Assembly (NCBI GenBank): GCA_034359265.1
Contig: CP136898.1
Coordinates: 4,838,501 to 4,902,500 of the forward strand
DNA length: 64,000 nucleotides
Direction of reading: 5' to 3'
Source of the DNA: Canna indica
Taxonomy: Eukaryota > Streptophyta > Magnoliopsida > Zingiberales > Cannaceae
Every line of letters starts with the position of its first letter. Positions within the stretch are counted from its first letter, which is position 1. The notes below the pieces were generated by a model, which was not told the DNA's origin, did not search any database, and saw only the letters and a program-made list of their open reading frames with translations. Positions 11,908-22,918 of this stretch are shown piece by piece. The position numbers and the translations under genes are program-made.

Positions 11908-13310
11908 CCTGGGAAAGCTTTATAACCTGCACAGGTCATACCAAATTTAATTTGATAGTACAAACATCAACAAGAAAAAATCAAACCCAAAAAATATAAA
12001 GAATATCGTCGTGTATGTGCTTTTGAATGAATGATACAGCAATGTAACTCCAAACAAAAGGACTTGCATGGCATGTATTATGCCTACAAACAGAGATCAA
12101 TACAGCAGGTTTCTTTGCTGGTTCAATTTTTGTTAAAGGGGCCAAGTCAATGAGTCAACAAATAGTGCTGGAAATTGTGGGTAGTTAAATGTTCCTTGAT
12201 ATCAATAAGATATGGTGCTTTTACATCTTCGGCAATGGTAATTAGACAAGATGGTTAGGACTGTTCAAAATTGCTATGGTTGCAAAATAACTTGCCTAAC
12301 TATAATAACCAAATAACCTAGATGCTACATTAAGGCGAGCCTGTGAGGCAAAGTTCAACTAGTACTACAACACACATGTGCTGGTAATAATTATCATATC
12401 CTTATCCATTTTACAATCTAATGCTTTATCAGCAAGTTCCTCGAACAGCATCTAACATATTAGTGGCATATTTCTCCAAGAAAGCAACAATGACCATTTT
12501 GTGACCTACTAATTTAGGCTTCTATATCATACTTAACTTCCCCAATGGCACATACATCATCTAAAGATAAACTATTATTGAAACTTCACAGCATTGGTAT
12601 GAGTCGCTTAAATTCGAGAAGACATAAGTAGAGTAAAGTAGCCAACATTCTCCATTAACTGCAATAAAAGTAAAGAAGTAAAAACTGCATCAATATCCAT
12701 CTATGAGAAGATAGCTTGAGCTGTATGAGACCAAATCTAACACAAAAAAGTTCACTTTTCATGAACTTCACGTACATAAATCCGGTCTTATCACAGTTAA
12801 AAGTCGCAAGTAACTTTTTTTGTCGATTGAAGTATTACATTCACAGTTTAATAATAAGCCATGCACTTTTTCTATGGAATCTGCTCGATGATCTCCCATC
12901 AATCATTTTTCCCTTATCAATTACCACCAAATAAAGGAACCGAAAAGGATAACAAATTCAAACAACTATAGAACATTCATAAGCAGAAAAAATAATCCCT
13001 AATTACAATAGTCTATATGAGCAGAGATCAAGAAAACCAAAAATTGACCCCCAAAACACCATAAACGTTTGGAGAACCTAGAAGCAAGAAACCAAAAAGT
13101 CACATAGAGAAGCAAGGGATGAGAAGTAACAAGTAACGAACACAAATAGAAGCAAATAGAACACGAGGAGACTGAACGGAAAGTACCTCTATTTGCTGCG
13201 GTGTGGAGTGGAAGAAGGGAAGGACGAAGAAGAGGGCTATTATTCCCAGCAGACGACTGCAGAAATACTTTTCCGCTCCGCACATAAATTGACCTACCCC
13301 TCGCTGGATT
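11908..13310 (-). promoter_or_regulatory. 5' UTR of UCH gene with leader intron
   Basis: The coding exon with the ATG begins at an acceptor (exon from 11926). A donor in good context (AGAG/GTACTT, intron starting 13186) lies about 1.26 kb upstream, after a pyrimidine-rich leader at about 13187-13300. This supports a non-coding first exon and an intron of 11927-13186. The open frames across 12999-13430 carry no domain and are leader or antisense noise. Confidence 0.6.
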
Positions 13311-13922
13311 ACCCGATCGACTACCTACTCTGCTATTGGAGCAAGTGGCAAGACGACACCACAAGCACAAGGTGGCCTTTTGTGTTTTTGACATGTGATT
13401 AAATTGTGCACCATAGAAAGAGATGATCAATAAACTATTTCATACCATATATCACATTGATAACAATCTTTGTAGTAAAAGAATGGTTTTTACAAATAAA
13501 ATATGATAATTTAAATTTTAACATATAATATAAGTGGGTCATTTTTTTTACGACCCAAATTCAAAAAAAAAACATTCAAAACATGCTCCTTATAAACTTT
13601 AACAAAATTTGGCAAAAGAAAAAAAAAATTGGACAAAATTATATCCACAAATATTCTGATCGAAGATATATTTATTTCAATAATTCGTCAAGGTGTCACC
13701 AACTTCGGACAATCTGAGAACAACCCGTCCAAGCTAGTGTCATCAAGTTAAGACAACTCGAAAATAACATGTCTATATGCCAACAACAATGGACAAATAT
13801 AATATACACTGTCTTAGATGTCAACAACCATGACAACTCGGGACAACCTGTTGAAGGTGTCAACAATCCGGAACAACCCACCAATGGAGTCAATAACCCA
13901 GGACAAAAATAAAACACATCGT
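13311..13922. repeat. AT-rich spacer with degenerate GGACAACCYG-type repeats
   Basis: No gene. From about 13690 to 13910 a loose tandem pattern recurs ('GACAACTCG', 'GGACAACCTG', 'GGAACAACCC', each followed by 'GTCAACAA'-like text). It accounts for the repetitive minus-strand open frame here. Confidence 0.4.
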
Positions 13923-13934
13923 CCTAGTATCTAT

Positions 13935-14055
13935 ATTTTTTTTATATAACAAAGATAGAAAGTCACAATATGTGATCATACTAGGATTTGAACTCTAGAT
14001 CTTTAGAAAATATACAAGATATTGTCACCAATTGTACTACTCACAGTTGGTATAC
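13935..14055 (-). mobile_element. tRNA-derived SINE with 12-bp target duplication
   Basis: On the minus strand an A-box-like GAGTAGTACAATTGG (14042-14028) is followed by a B-box AGTTCAAATCC (13994-13984) and ends in an A-rich tail (13936-13946 region). The 121-bp unit is bracketed by the direct repeat CCTAGTATCTAT (13923-13934 and 14056-14067). A box, B box, A-rich 3' end and a long target duplication together define a SINE mobilised by LINE machinery. Confidence 0.85.
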
Positions 14056-14067
14056 CCTAGTATCTAT

Positions 14068-14470
14068 GTTTGCTTGTGTGATTTTTGTTTGTGTTGCAGA
14101 CGACTTATAAGAAATAGGAGAATTTCTCTTGAAATGTACCTAGTTCATGCCAAAAATGATTATTGAATAATTGCTAGACTAAATTGCGGGAAACCAAATT
14201 GCAAAATTGGGTTGTCTCAAAAATTGGTATTAAATGACTTTTTGTTCATTCATGCAAAATATGATCATTTTTTATTAATATTATATGGATGATCAATTTT
14301 AAAATTACTTATCCTAAAAGGATCGTCGTCCCGCAATTTGGTCATAAGTCATTTTAAGAATAGTTTTGGTTCTTTTAGTTAGTTACAAATTTGATGCCAA
14401 TGAATAAAAGGATTATTTTAGTCATTTGATTTTTAACTGCAGAAAGAAAGTATTTGGAAGAATAATTTTT
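14068..14470. other. Intergenic spacer
   Basis: AT-rich DNA between the SINE and the LINE. I see no gene or clear repeat. The T-rich/A-rich run at 14465-14486 may be the remains of the LINE's 3' tail. Confidence 0.3.
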
Positions 14471-14589
14471 TTTAAAAAAAATAAAACATAACTATATTAA
14501 TCTAGGATAACTAGGACCATCATGATCCCTTACAATGATTTGTTCCAGTTCAGGTGGTCGAATTGAAGATCAAACCTAAGAGGAACGAC

Positions 14590-17475
14590 CCACACGGGCC
14601 CAGTTTATAGCCCAATGAATTGCTTTATTACATTCGCGATACACAAAACAGAATACAATAGTATTGAATTTAGATGCTAAATCAAAAATATCATGAACAG
14701 TCGCTGAGATTTTCTAATTCGGACAAATCTTTTGATTAAGAGCATCTATCAGAATTTTAGAGTCTGATTCAATGATAACGTCTCCAAAATGTTCCTGCAC
14801 AACAAAAGTAAGAGCTTCCTTCACAGCATAAGCTTCAGCATGAAGGGTATTAGATATATATATTAAAAAATCTGCATGATGTAAATAAAGGATAATTCAA
14901 GTGATTCCTAATAATAAACCCAATACCAGCATCGTTACCATTCACAGAAGCATCACAGTTTATTTTAACAACATTGGGAGGAGGGGCATTCCATCTGTAC
15001 AAAATAGGAGCTTTATTTCTTTTATTTCCCTGAGGGGCTTGGGTCTGATCATAGGCCTTTAAGAAGGCAATAATCCGTCTCATCAAGCTGTCGGGAGAGA
15101 GTTGCCTCGCCTGATGCAACTTTTCATTCCTGGAGAACCAGATGAACCACAAGGATACGGCAATCGACCGCTTATTTTGGTGACTAATCAAAGCATCATC
15201 CAAAACAAGAGGTTACTACCAAGCATCCAGGTAGAACAATCTGAGGGAAGGTTTGGAAGGTAGGTGTTTTTAAGGAGGTACAGGACAATAACAGTATATG
15301 AGCAAGAGCCAAATAGGTGATCAATGGTTTCAGGGCTTAAATCACAGAAACTGCAGCTACTGTTTTGGGATAGACCCATATAACATAGTCTATCCATAGT
15401 GAGTAATCTACCATGGGCAATTTTTCAAAGAAATATCTTAATTTTTTTCAGGAACTGCCAGCTTCCAAATAGAATTCCAATTGAAAGAAGAAAGAAATGT
15501 ATCAATCATAGGATTAAGTAGGAATGTATAAGCTGCAACAGTGGTAACTCTACCCCTAGAGCTGTCAGTCCACACCCAAGCATCATCACATGGATTTTGG
15601 GGCAGCTCAAGAGTAGTAATCTGATCCCACAGGTTAATATCAAACATTGCCAAGCCCATATTATGATTCCATCTTTGGTTATTAATCAAGCAAGCAACAG
15701 ATGTATGTTCAGTAACCATGTTGTTGTCAAACAAAGCAGGCTTTAAACATAAAGGAATATCCAAGCACCAGTTGTCACTGAGAACAAGAGAATTTTTGCC
15801 AGAATTAATGATTTTTCTAAAGCCACCATGCAGATGCTCAAAAGCCTCAATGAAAAGCCTCCAGGACCAAGAGCATTGGTTAGGAAGGGAGAGGTGACTG
15901 GAATTTACCAAAGGATACTTAGTCTTAACCAGATCAACCCACAAGGATTCATGATTATTAAGGTATGCTTTCACTCTTCTAGCTTGAAGAGAAATGCTTT
16001 GGAGTTGGACATTCTTGATACCCAAACCACCAGCCTCTTTGGGAAGAGTGGTGTTACTCCAAGATATTAGATGGATTCCTTTTTTATCATGATTATTTTG
16101 TCATAAAAAGTTGTTGATAAGGGAGTTTATTTTGGTCATACTTGATTGGGAAAATCAAGAGACATACATAGAGTGAACAGGGACAGAAGTAAGAACAGAC
16201 TTGATTAAAGTTACCCTACCTACCTGCTTGAGATAGGTACTTAGTTTGCCAAGAACCCAGCTTGGAGTTTAACTGATCAAAGATAAAATCATGAGCATGC
16301 TCTCGAGGCCTGCAGGGAGATATGACAGCTCCTAGATATTTGAAGGGGAAGGATCCCTCATGAATACCAAGCTTAGTGCAAATGTTGCTTTTGATGGTTG
16401 GAGGGGTATATTTAGGAAAAAACATAGCAGATTTTTGGAGATTAACTTTTTGACCAGTAAGCTTAGCATAATGGCCAAAGATAGTTTTAAAGCTATTAAT
16501 GCTAGTGTCATCTGCCTTGAAAGCCAATAGAATATCATCAGCAAATATAAGATGGCTGATAGCAAGGGTGTTGTTAATTCTAAGAGGGGTGAAAAGATTA
16601 TCATTCACAGCTTTATTGATCAGAAGGGTGAGCAACAATAATGTAGAGGAAGGGTGATAATAGATCACCCTGCCTAATACCTCTAGAGGATTGAAAAAAA
16701 CCTGAGATGTTACCATTCACCATGCATGCAAAAGAAATAGTGGATATGCAGGCTTTTATCCCGTTAATAAACAGGGGAGGGAATTAACAAAACTCTAAAA
16801 CTAAGAGAATAGCATCCCAAGATAATGAGTCATAGGCCTTCTCAAGATCCAGCTTCACAATAATGTAAGACTTTTTGCTCTTGGAGCGATAAATTGAGTG
16901 AACCATTTCTTGGGTAATTAAGATGTTATCATGGATGCTACGACCTTTAATGAAGGCAGATTGCTATTTGGAAATGAGGGTGGGAAGACCAACCTTAAGT
17001 CTATTGGCAATGAGCTTAGTAAGAATTCTATAGGACAAATTGCACAATGCAATGAGCCTAAAGTCTTTAACTTTGTTAGGAATTTGACATTTGGGGATGA
17101 AAGTAAGAACTGTTTTATTCCATTCAAAAGGGATGAAGTCTGTAGAGTGAAAATGATGAAAACAACTGAGAAGGTCATCAGAGATGATTTCCCAATAGTT
17201 CTTATAAAACTCTACAGCAAAGTCATCAATACCAGGGCTCTTACCATTGGTCATAGAGCTGATAGTATTCCAAATTTCAGCTTTGAAAAAAAGAGCAATA
17301 AAAAAGTCCTTAAAATTATCAGTTACAGAGGGAAATTAGGGTCACAACTGAATGGTAAAAGGGTTAGAAGGGTTTGTCCAAAGGTTTTGATAAAAGAGAG
17401 AGAATTCAGAAAGAATCTCTTTATCATTTGAGAGAATGAAACCATTTTCAGAGGTCATAGAAGGAATATGATTAA
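14590..17475 (-). mobile_element. Decayed L1-type LINE, ORF2 with RT, zf-RVT and RNase H
   Basis: Read right to left on the minus strand: the RT finger/palm region (about 17475-16960, with the KSPGIDDF motif), the RT active-site segment with FADD (within 16716-16216), the connection and zinc-binding (zf-RVT) region (about 16025-15190, with C-x2-C...H-x4-C remnants), and an RNase H domain (about 15200-14600; 'INCDAS' and 'ESDSK' motifs). The reading frame is broken by several stops and frameshifts, and the endonuclease part is missing at the 5' side, so it is a dead, 5'-truncated copy. LINEs with a C-terminal RNase H are a known plant L1 lineage. Confidence 0.88.
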
Positions 17476-18440
17476 TTTTTTATGGATTAAAATAATTAAA
17501 TAATAATTAACAATTCTAACTAGAAGCCTTTATGGATTAAAATAAAGATGAAAAGGCCAATGAGATAACTTGCTCATTTCTTGGTTTCTCACTTTGTCCC
17601 ATAAAAGTATTTGGCTAAAATGAAGAAAACAAAAGGTCAAGTTAGAACGTACTAACTACATGTATGAACTTAAAAGAAATCAAACCCTTGGCAACTTGAG
17701 AGGAATGGTTGAATTATTTTCTATAGTTAAAATAATTACTAATACATATAATCAATCTCATCTAATATGGGATTAAGACTTAGTTATTGTTATTGTGAAA
17801 CAATTATTAATGTTGGCATAATGAGATCAACTATTGAATTCGCATCCGGTGGATATATGCAGTTTATTTTTCTCTCTTTTGTGTTGAAAAAAAAATGAAA
17901 AATGATATTACAATATTAACAAAAATAAAAACATGATTCGGGAATTAAAAATTATGAAGTATGGAATCACCTATATTATGCGATAACGTGGTGGTTGATG
18001 TTGTCAATAAGGAATTTGCATGCCTTGGAGATCTTAACTTGGTTAATGTTAGGAATAATGTTTATTAGAGTCGATCGTGTCGTCAAACTCTGGTTCCGTT
18101 GGGTTGATTTAATGGTTCAAAGCCTAAGCAAAAGGCATTTACTGATGTTTGTAATAAGATCAAAGTGTTTCGTCATTCATATATAAATAAAACATCAACC
18201 AGTTGCTTGAATGCAATTAAAATAGTTGATTGTTTGAAGTTGAAGTGTTTGTGTCTCGTGATTATTCAATATATCTTAGAAAAGAAAATTTCATCATATT
18301 TAGGATTTATACACTCGAAGACCGACTAATGATAATAATTATTCGTTGTCTTCTTTTTATGTTCAGTATATGAGATGTAAAATGATTTCAATTGTTTAAA
18401 TTTGAAGAGACATAACCTATAAAAGAACTTGATAAGCAAC
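17476..18440. other. AT-rich spacer
   Basis: No gene is supported. 'CTTTATGGATTAAAATAA' occurs twice (near 17479 and 17529). The short open frame at 17995-18186 has no recognisable feature. Confidence 0.35.
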
Positions 18441-18454
18441 TAGGATCATGGTTG

Positions 18455-18712
18455 GATTGTATTTACCAAAGCTTCATACTCATCCTTTTTAATTCTATAT
18501 TCACCGAGTTCTCCATTTTTACCTTGTGTTTCTCTAGGTTCACCTTGTTTCGTGTTATGTTCATCTAATTTTATTCCATATTTATTCTGTTTTACTTTAT
18601 GTTCAACCAATTTACCTCCAAATTCATCCAAGTTACATCCATATTCACCCAGTTTTAACATAAAATAAAACTGGGTAAACATGAAGGTAAACGCGGTGAA
18701 CATGGAGTAAGA
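18455..18712. repeat. Low-complexity TTCACC/GTTTTA repeat block with inverted core
   Basis: Short variants of TTCA(C/T)C followed by T-rich text recur about every 20-25 bases. The block ends in a perfect inverted repeat, ACCCAGTTTTA (18647-18657) against TAAAACTGGGT (18666-18676). The Glu/Lys-rich open frame on the minus strand is explained by the repeat. Confidence 0.45.
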
Positions 18713-19072
18713 CAAACTCCGAGCGAGGTTGGCAGCGATCTCGCAGGCAAAAAGAACGAGTTTGAGATTAGAGGTTTTGGAGGTTTGGAGGGAAAATAAA
18801 CTTTTTGATTATAGTTAAAATTTAAAAATGGAAATACTTGTTAATTAATAATTTAAGTATTTAACGAGATATTTACGATATAATGAAATTTCAAGATATT
18901 ATAATACATGTAACATTGAGAATTTAGATGGGTGACGTTGCGCAATTTGAGCATCTTGCTCATAAAAATATAAAATGAGGATGACGACATCGATGATGAT
19001 GATGATTTAAAGGTGGATGAGTCCAAACAGATGGATTTTGCTAAGGTGGAGAAACGTGTGCACCACTTGGAG

Positions 19073-19246
19073 AAAAAAATTATTATGGAGCCTGGCTCCA
19101 CAGAAAATCTTTATGGAGCCGGGCTCTGATGATGAAGCACGAATCGCAAAGCAACTTTTATTTTGCTTTGCGATTCGTGCTTCATCATTGGAGCCCGACT
19201 CCATAAAGTTTTTCTATGGAGCCGGGCTTCATAGAAGTTGCGTTCC
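19073..19246. mobile_element. Near-perfect foldback element inserted in SLU7 relic
   Basis: Almost the whole element is one hairpin. The inner arms are identical over 26 bases (about 19129-19154 against 19161-19186), with a loop of only about 6-8 bases. The outer arms continue with few mismatches through two copies of a GGAGCCGGGCTC-like motif to both ends. The flanks are ACTTGGAG (19065-19072) and ACTTGAAG (19248-19255), an 8-9 bp target duplication with one mismatch. Size and duplication fit a hAT- or Mutator-type MITE. Confidence 0.75.
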
Positions 19247-19425
19247 CACTTGAAGGTGGTAGCACTGGAACAGTGGAACTGTTAGGTAACTTTGATATGT
19301 TTAATTTTTCTGGCAATGTTGAACTTCCAAAGTGAATCTATGAGCTATTAAATTTGCCGGAGATTTTATTCATCGTTGTAACATCTTTATCCTTTCAAGA
19401 ATTTGCGTATTAGAGAAGAAATTAT

Positions 19426-20747
19426 TGGCCTAAGGTTTTTAACCTTAGTATTAATCTCGATTTTGATGATAATAAATATGGAACTAATGTTTGAGCAAGA
19501 AATATTTTCAGGTTACATATCAATTTGCATGCGACGTGATGTCCCCAATCGAAAAAATTATAAAAAATAAAAAATCGAAGGCTTCGGAGTCGAGCATGTC
19601 AAAATTAGTTTAGGACTTAATTTCTTTTATTGTAAATGTTCCTAAGCCTTAGTTTGATGTCCTCATTGAGTTCACAATCTAAAAAACCGAATCCGAACTC
19701 CGAAAACTTAGAAACTAGAAAAATAAAAAAACGGTCTTAAAAATTTCTAAATATAGGAGGCTCCTCGGAGGGCTACATAATTTAGATATTTTTTTACCAT
19801 CAAAATACTCAATAATTGTTCCTTAGGTAAAAATAAATTAAAGACATATTTTAAAGAAATTTTTGAAAATCGTTAACCTAAAAAAATAAGGCTTGAAATG
19901 TTAGAAATTTTCAAACTACCCAGAATTCCCACAATGCCCCCAGCCAATTTTTTAAAAAAACTACCCACAATTCTCAGAATGCCCCCAAACGGCTCGTTTT
20001 CAAATTAAAGAAGATTTGAACGGCTCTTTGCTTCCATACCCCAATACTGATTCTATAAATACACCCAAAAGTCCCTTCCTAAGGCCTCCAACTATTTATT
20101 GAGTCATTCTAACAATATTTGGAGCATTTCTTGAGTCATTACTTTCAAACCTTAGCTTTGAGCTTCTACCTCCTTGATTGAGCCTTCAACCTTGTGTTTC
20201 ATCATCAAAGGCATGAAGAGGAAGCTAGGATCTTGTATTGGAGCTAAGTATTATATTGATTGTGTTTTTGCTCCATTTATATTTGTATTTTGTTGTTATT
20301 CTCATTGTATATCAAGTTGTGAAAACCTAGGGTGCTAGATTTGTGTGTATGGTGGTAACCTTGGTGTAGAGACTTAAATCCACCGGTGTAAACTTAGTTT
20401 GCTAGGATTAGTTTTATAGTCCTTAGAATAAGATGTGTTGGAGGTACTTTCGAGTGTGAGAGTAACCCTCGGTTGTGAGGGTCGGTGTCTTAGCTTGTAA
20501 ATCCTCTTGTAGTAAACTAGAGTTTGAAATCCTAAGCGGGGTGCTTAGGTAGTGGAGTAGGCATTGGGGCCGAACCACTATAAATTCATTGTGTTAGCAT
20601 TGCTCTTGTATGTGTTTGATTACTTGTTATTTATTTTGCTTCCGCTTACTATTAAATTGTGATTTGTCTAAAGTAATCAAGAAATGATTAAAATCGAATT
20701 TAGGCTAAAGTTTTAGTTAACACACTATTCACTCCCCCTCTAGTGTG
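19426..20747 (+). mobile_element. Solo LTR, Copia SIRE/Maximus-like, inside SLU7 relic
   Basis: A 1322-bp block interrupts the SLU7 exon at a 5-bp duplication, ATTAT (19421-19425, 20748-20752). Its left part ('GGCCTAAGGTTTTTAACCTT' and 'GATGATAATAAATATGGAAC') and its right part ('CTATTCACTCCCCCTCTAGT') resemble SIRE/Maximus Copia LTRs as I recall them. An internal TATA box (TATAAATAC, about 20055) fits the LTR promoter. No primer site or coding region follows, so it is a solo LTR. Its ends are TG...TG rather than TG...CA, which leaves exact boundaries uncertain. Confidence 0.75.
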
Positions 20748-21237
20748 ATTATTCAACTTACAAATACTGCAAAATATCTTTCGAATCTAGATGTGGATTT
20801 TGCCTACTATGACCCAAAAACACGATCTATGCGTGAGGATCCTCTACCTGACAGTGATCCAAATGAGAAGTTTTATGAAGTAAGTTTGTGTATTCCTAAA
20901 CACATAAAAAGTTTCTTCCATCCCGTTTTGTTTCTGCTTCAAAATGGATAATCTTATTATTTATGGTTTGCACTAAAGGGCGATAACGAAAAAAGACTTA
21001 GTGGAGAAGCACTGCAATTTAAACAACTTAACATCCATGCCTGGGAAGCTTTGAACAAAGGACAGGATATCCAGTTATCCACATGCAAGCTGCCCCATCT
21101 CAAGCACAAACTCTTATACAAGAATTTGAAGATCAACAAGGAGAAGTTGAAAGGCAGGACAAAGGACACAATTATGGAGAAATATGGGAATGCAGCATCT
21201 GAAGAAGCACTACCCAGGGAACATGGTAAAATTTAAG

Positions 21238-22500
21238 CGTCAAATCCACCTGTAATTGTGAACTTTCCTGGACAATTACTGCAACTACTAGGAATAATGA
21301 ATGCACTAAATGAGCTAAAAACTTCTTTGGATTTTTCATTCTTTTATTTTGGTCTTTAGAGTTGACAAGTTGAACCACTAGCATTTCACCGGTTTTCTTC
21401 TTGTTATTCTATCTCTATCCATTAGCTAAACTAGTGATGATCAGGGACTCTTCTGATGGAGCTATGAGAATGAGATGGTCAATATACTGAACTTTACTCT
21501 CCTTTAAGTGGATAGATTATTTTCAGGACTGAAAACTCTGATAACCAAGACAATATACCTACCTTGCTAGATTGACTCCTGGTAAGCAATGATGTTGTTT
21601 TCATAACAGGAAGCCAGGTGTGTCAAGCTGCAAAGGAGCTCAAATACTATGGGAAAAAACTTATATGGGCAGCTTGCCCTTATAAATCTCTATGAACGAG
21701 TGGATATGAGCTTTAAACGACTGAACATGGATAGAAAAGGAATGAATATATATTCTTTTTATATTCATGTTCATATTCATTCATTTTATATTCATGTTCA
21801 GTCGCTTAAAACTCATATCCACTCATTCATAAGTTTTCTATGAGCAATCTGCCCATAGAAGTTGCACTCTTTGAAAGGTGAACTAGTATAGTTGGTAATG
21901 GGCTTTCTTGTTGATAGCAAGTGCTTGGGTCAAAACTGCTTTCATCACATATTCTTTACAAAAATAATAGAATATATACATATAAAGCATTAATAATTTG
22001 ATATCCAACTAAAGCTATGATTTGTTGTCCTAATTAATCTGGATGAAGTTAAATTCACCAAACCTCGCATCTCAAAAACACAAAAAAAATGTGGTTCAAC
22101 AAAATTGTGCCTATTTTGTAATGAAAAGAACAACTATTACCTGTACTCCCAATTTGAGCAAGTAACCTAAGAGGAACACCCAAAATGTACTAGCCACCCA
22201 AGTTAATATAAGCCACCAAACCCTGCCATCCACCTCCCACAATGTATAACTGAAAACATTAGCCCAGATAAAAAAAAAACTATGAGATTCACCGTAAGAA
22301 TTAAAGTATATCTACGACATCATTTGGAAAACAAGAGTTCTTATAACCTTCGTGCCTACGCCCTACCTGATATAACTGGTTGAATGCTATTGAGTACCAT
22401 CGTAATACTTAGAAGATATGCAATCCTGGCCACTGCTTGTTGCATGTTTTTGTCGCTAGTAAAGATGATGCTGAAAGAGTTTCAAGTTGCAATTAATAAC
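21238..22500 (-). pseudogene. Partial duplicate of the MATE gene 3' half
   Basis: Blocks match the neighbouring gene in the same order: 21238-21353 to intron sequence at 23228-23345; about 21490-21650 to 24153-24320; about 21880-22030 to 24450-24600; about 22140-22260 to the exon around 24704-24880; and 22330-22495 to part of the exon at 24990-25228. The exon copy at 22140 has lost about 45 bases, including the splice acceptor, and the 23617-23703 exon is missing, so it cannot encode a carrier. Together they show a tandem partial duplication joined on its left to the SLU7 relic. Confidence 0.85.
21665..21855. mobile_element. Foldback MITE inside the MATE duplicate
   Basis: A 191-bp inverted repeat: the left arm starts ATGGGCAGCTTGCCC, the right arm ends with the complement of ATGGGCAGATTGCTC, and the arms stay alike through 'GAGTGGATATGAG' to 'GACTGAACATG'. 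The corresponding place in the parental MATE intron (about 24320-24440) has no such hairpin, so it entered after duplication or was lost from the parent. No target duplication is obvious. Confidence 0.7.
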
Positions 22501-22918
22501 CAGGGTCCATCGACGCTCTTGATGGCGCCGGTTTCCTCGTTTTGTTCACTCCTACATTTTTACCTTAAACTTTGCGTAATTGGAAGCATCTAAATTATAT
22601 TTTAAATTCAAAAATAACATCGATTTTTCATATAATAAGCGCCGATTTATCTTACAATTAGTGCAGTGTTCTCTCCTTTAAACAGTTTGCTTGTAGCTCA
22701 ATATCGACTCTTACCCATCCCTTGCATCTTCAAAGAAATGAAATTCTCTAGGAGAAAAAGAGTGACGAGCTCATACCCTTCAAAGAAATAAAAGACTGGG
22801 GAAAAGGATTACATCATATCTTATAGCTATTTCCCAAAGAAAAGGACAAAACCTATGCATTATTCATAATAAACATTTGCATACTTGCTTCTAAAAAGCG
22901 GAAAAAGATGATGTTAGA

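Larger units (their letters stand above)
18977..21225 (+). pseudogene. SLU7: SLU7 splicing-factor pseudogene fragment, interrupted by two elements
   Basis: SLU7 is a second-step pre-mRNA splicing factor. Pieces in order are 18977-19072 (the DLKVDESKQMDFAKVEKRV segment), about 19248-19290 (GGSTGTV), 19400-19425 plus 20748-20879 (NLRIREE... then [12 protein letters not shown]...SMREDPLPD), and 20979-21225 (FKQLNIHAWEA...EKYGNAASEEALPRE). Introns remain at about 19290-19399 and 20880-20978 with GT-AG ends, so this is a DNA-level copy, not a retrocopy. The N-terminal zinc-knuckle part and the C-terminus are absent. A hairpin element (19073-19246) and a solo LTR (19426-20747) sit inside exons, and small indels before the hairpin shift the frame. 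Non-functional as SLU7. Confidence 0.9.

Noticed and set aside
12999..13430. 143-codon minus frame upstream of the UCH gene
   Set aside because: It covers the non-coding first exon and its flank; the UCH ATG is in the next exon at 11907 and matches the family N-terminus.
18446..18715. 89-codon Glu/Lys-rich minus frame
   Set aside because: Generated by a low-complexity repeat; no start context or homology.
19007..19253. Mirror-image open frames on both strands with the same internal peptide
   Set aside because: They arise from the palindromic foldback element.
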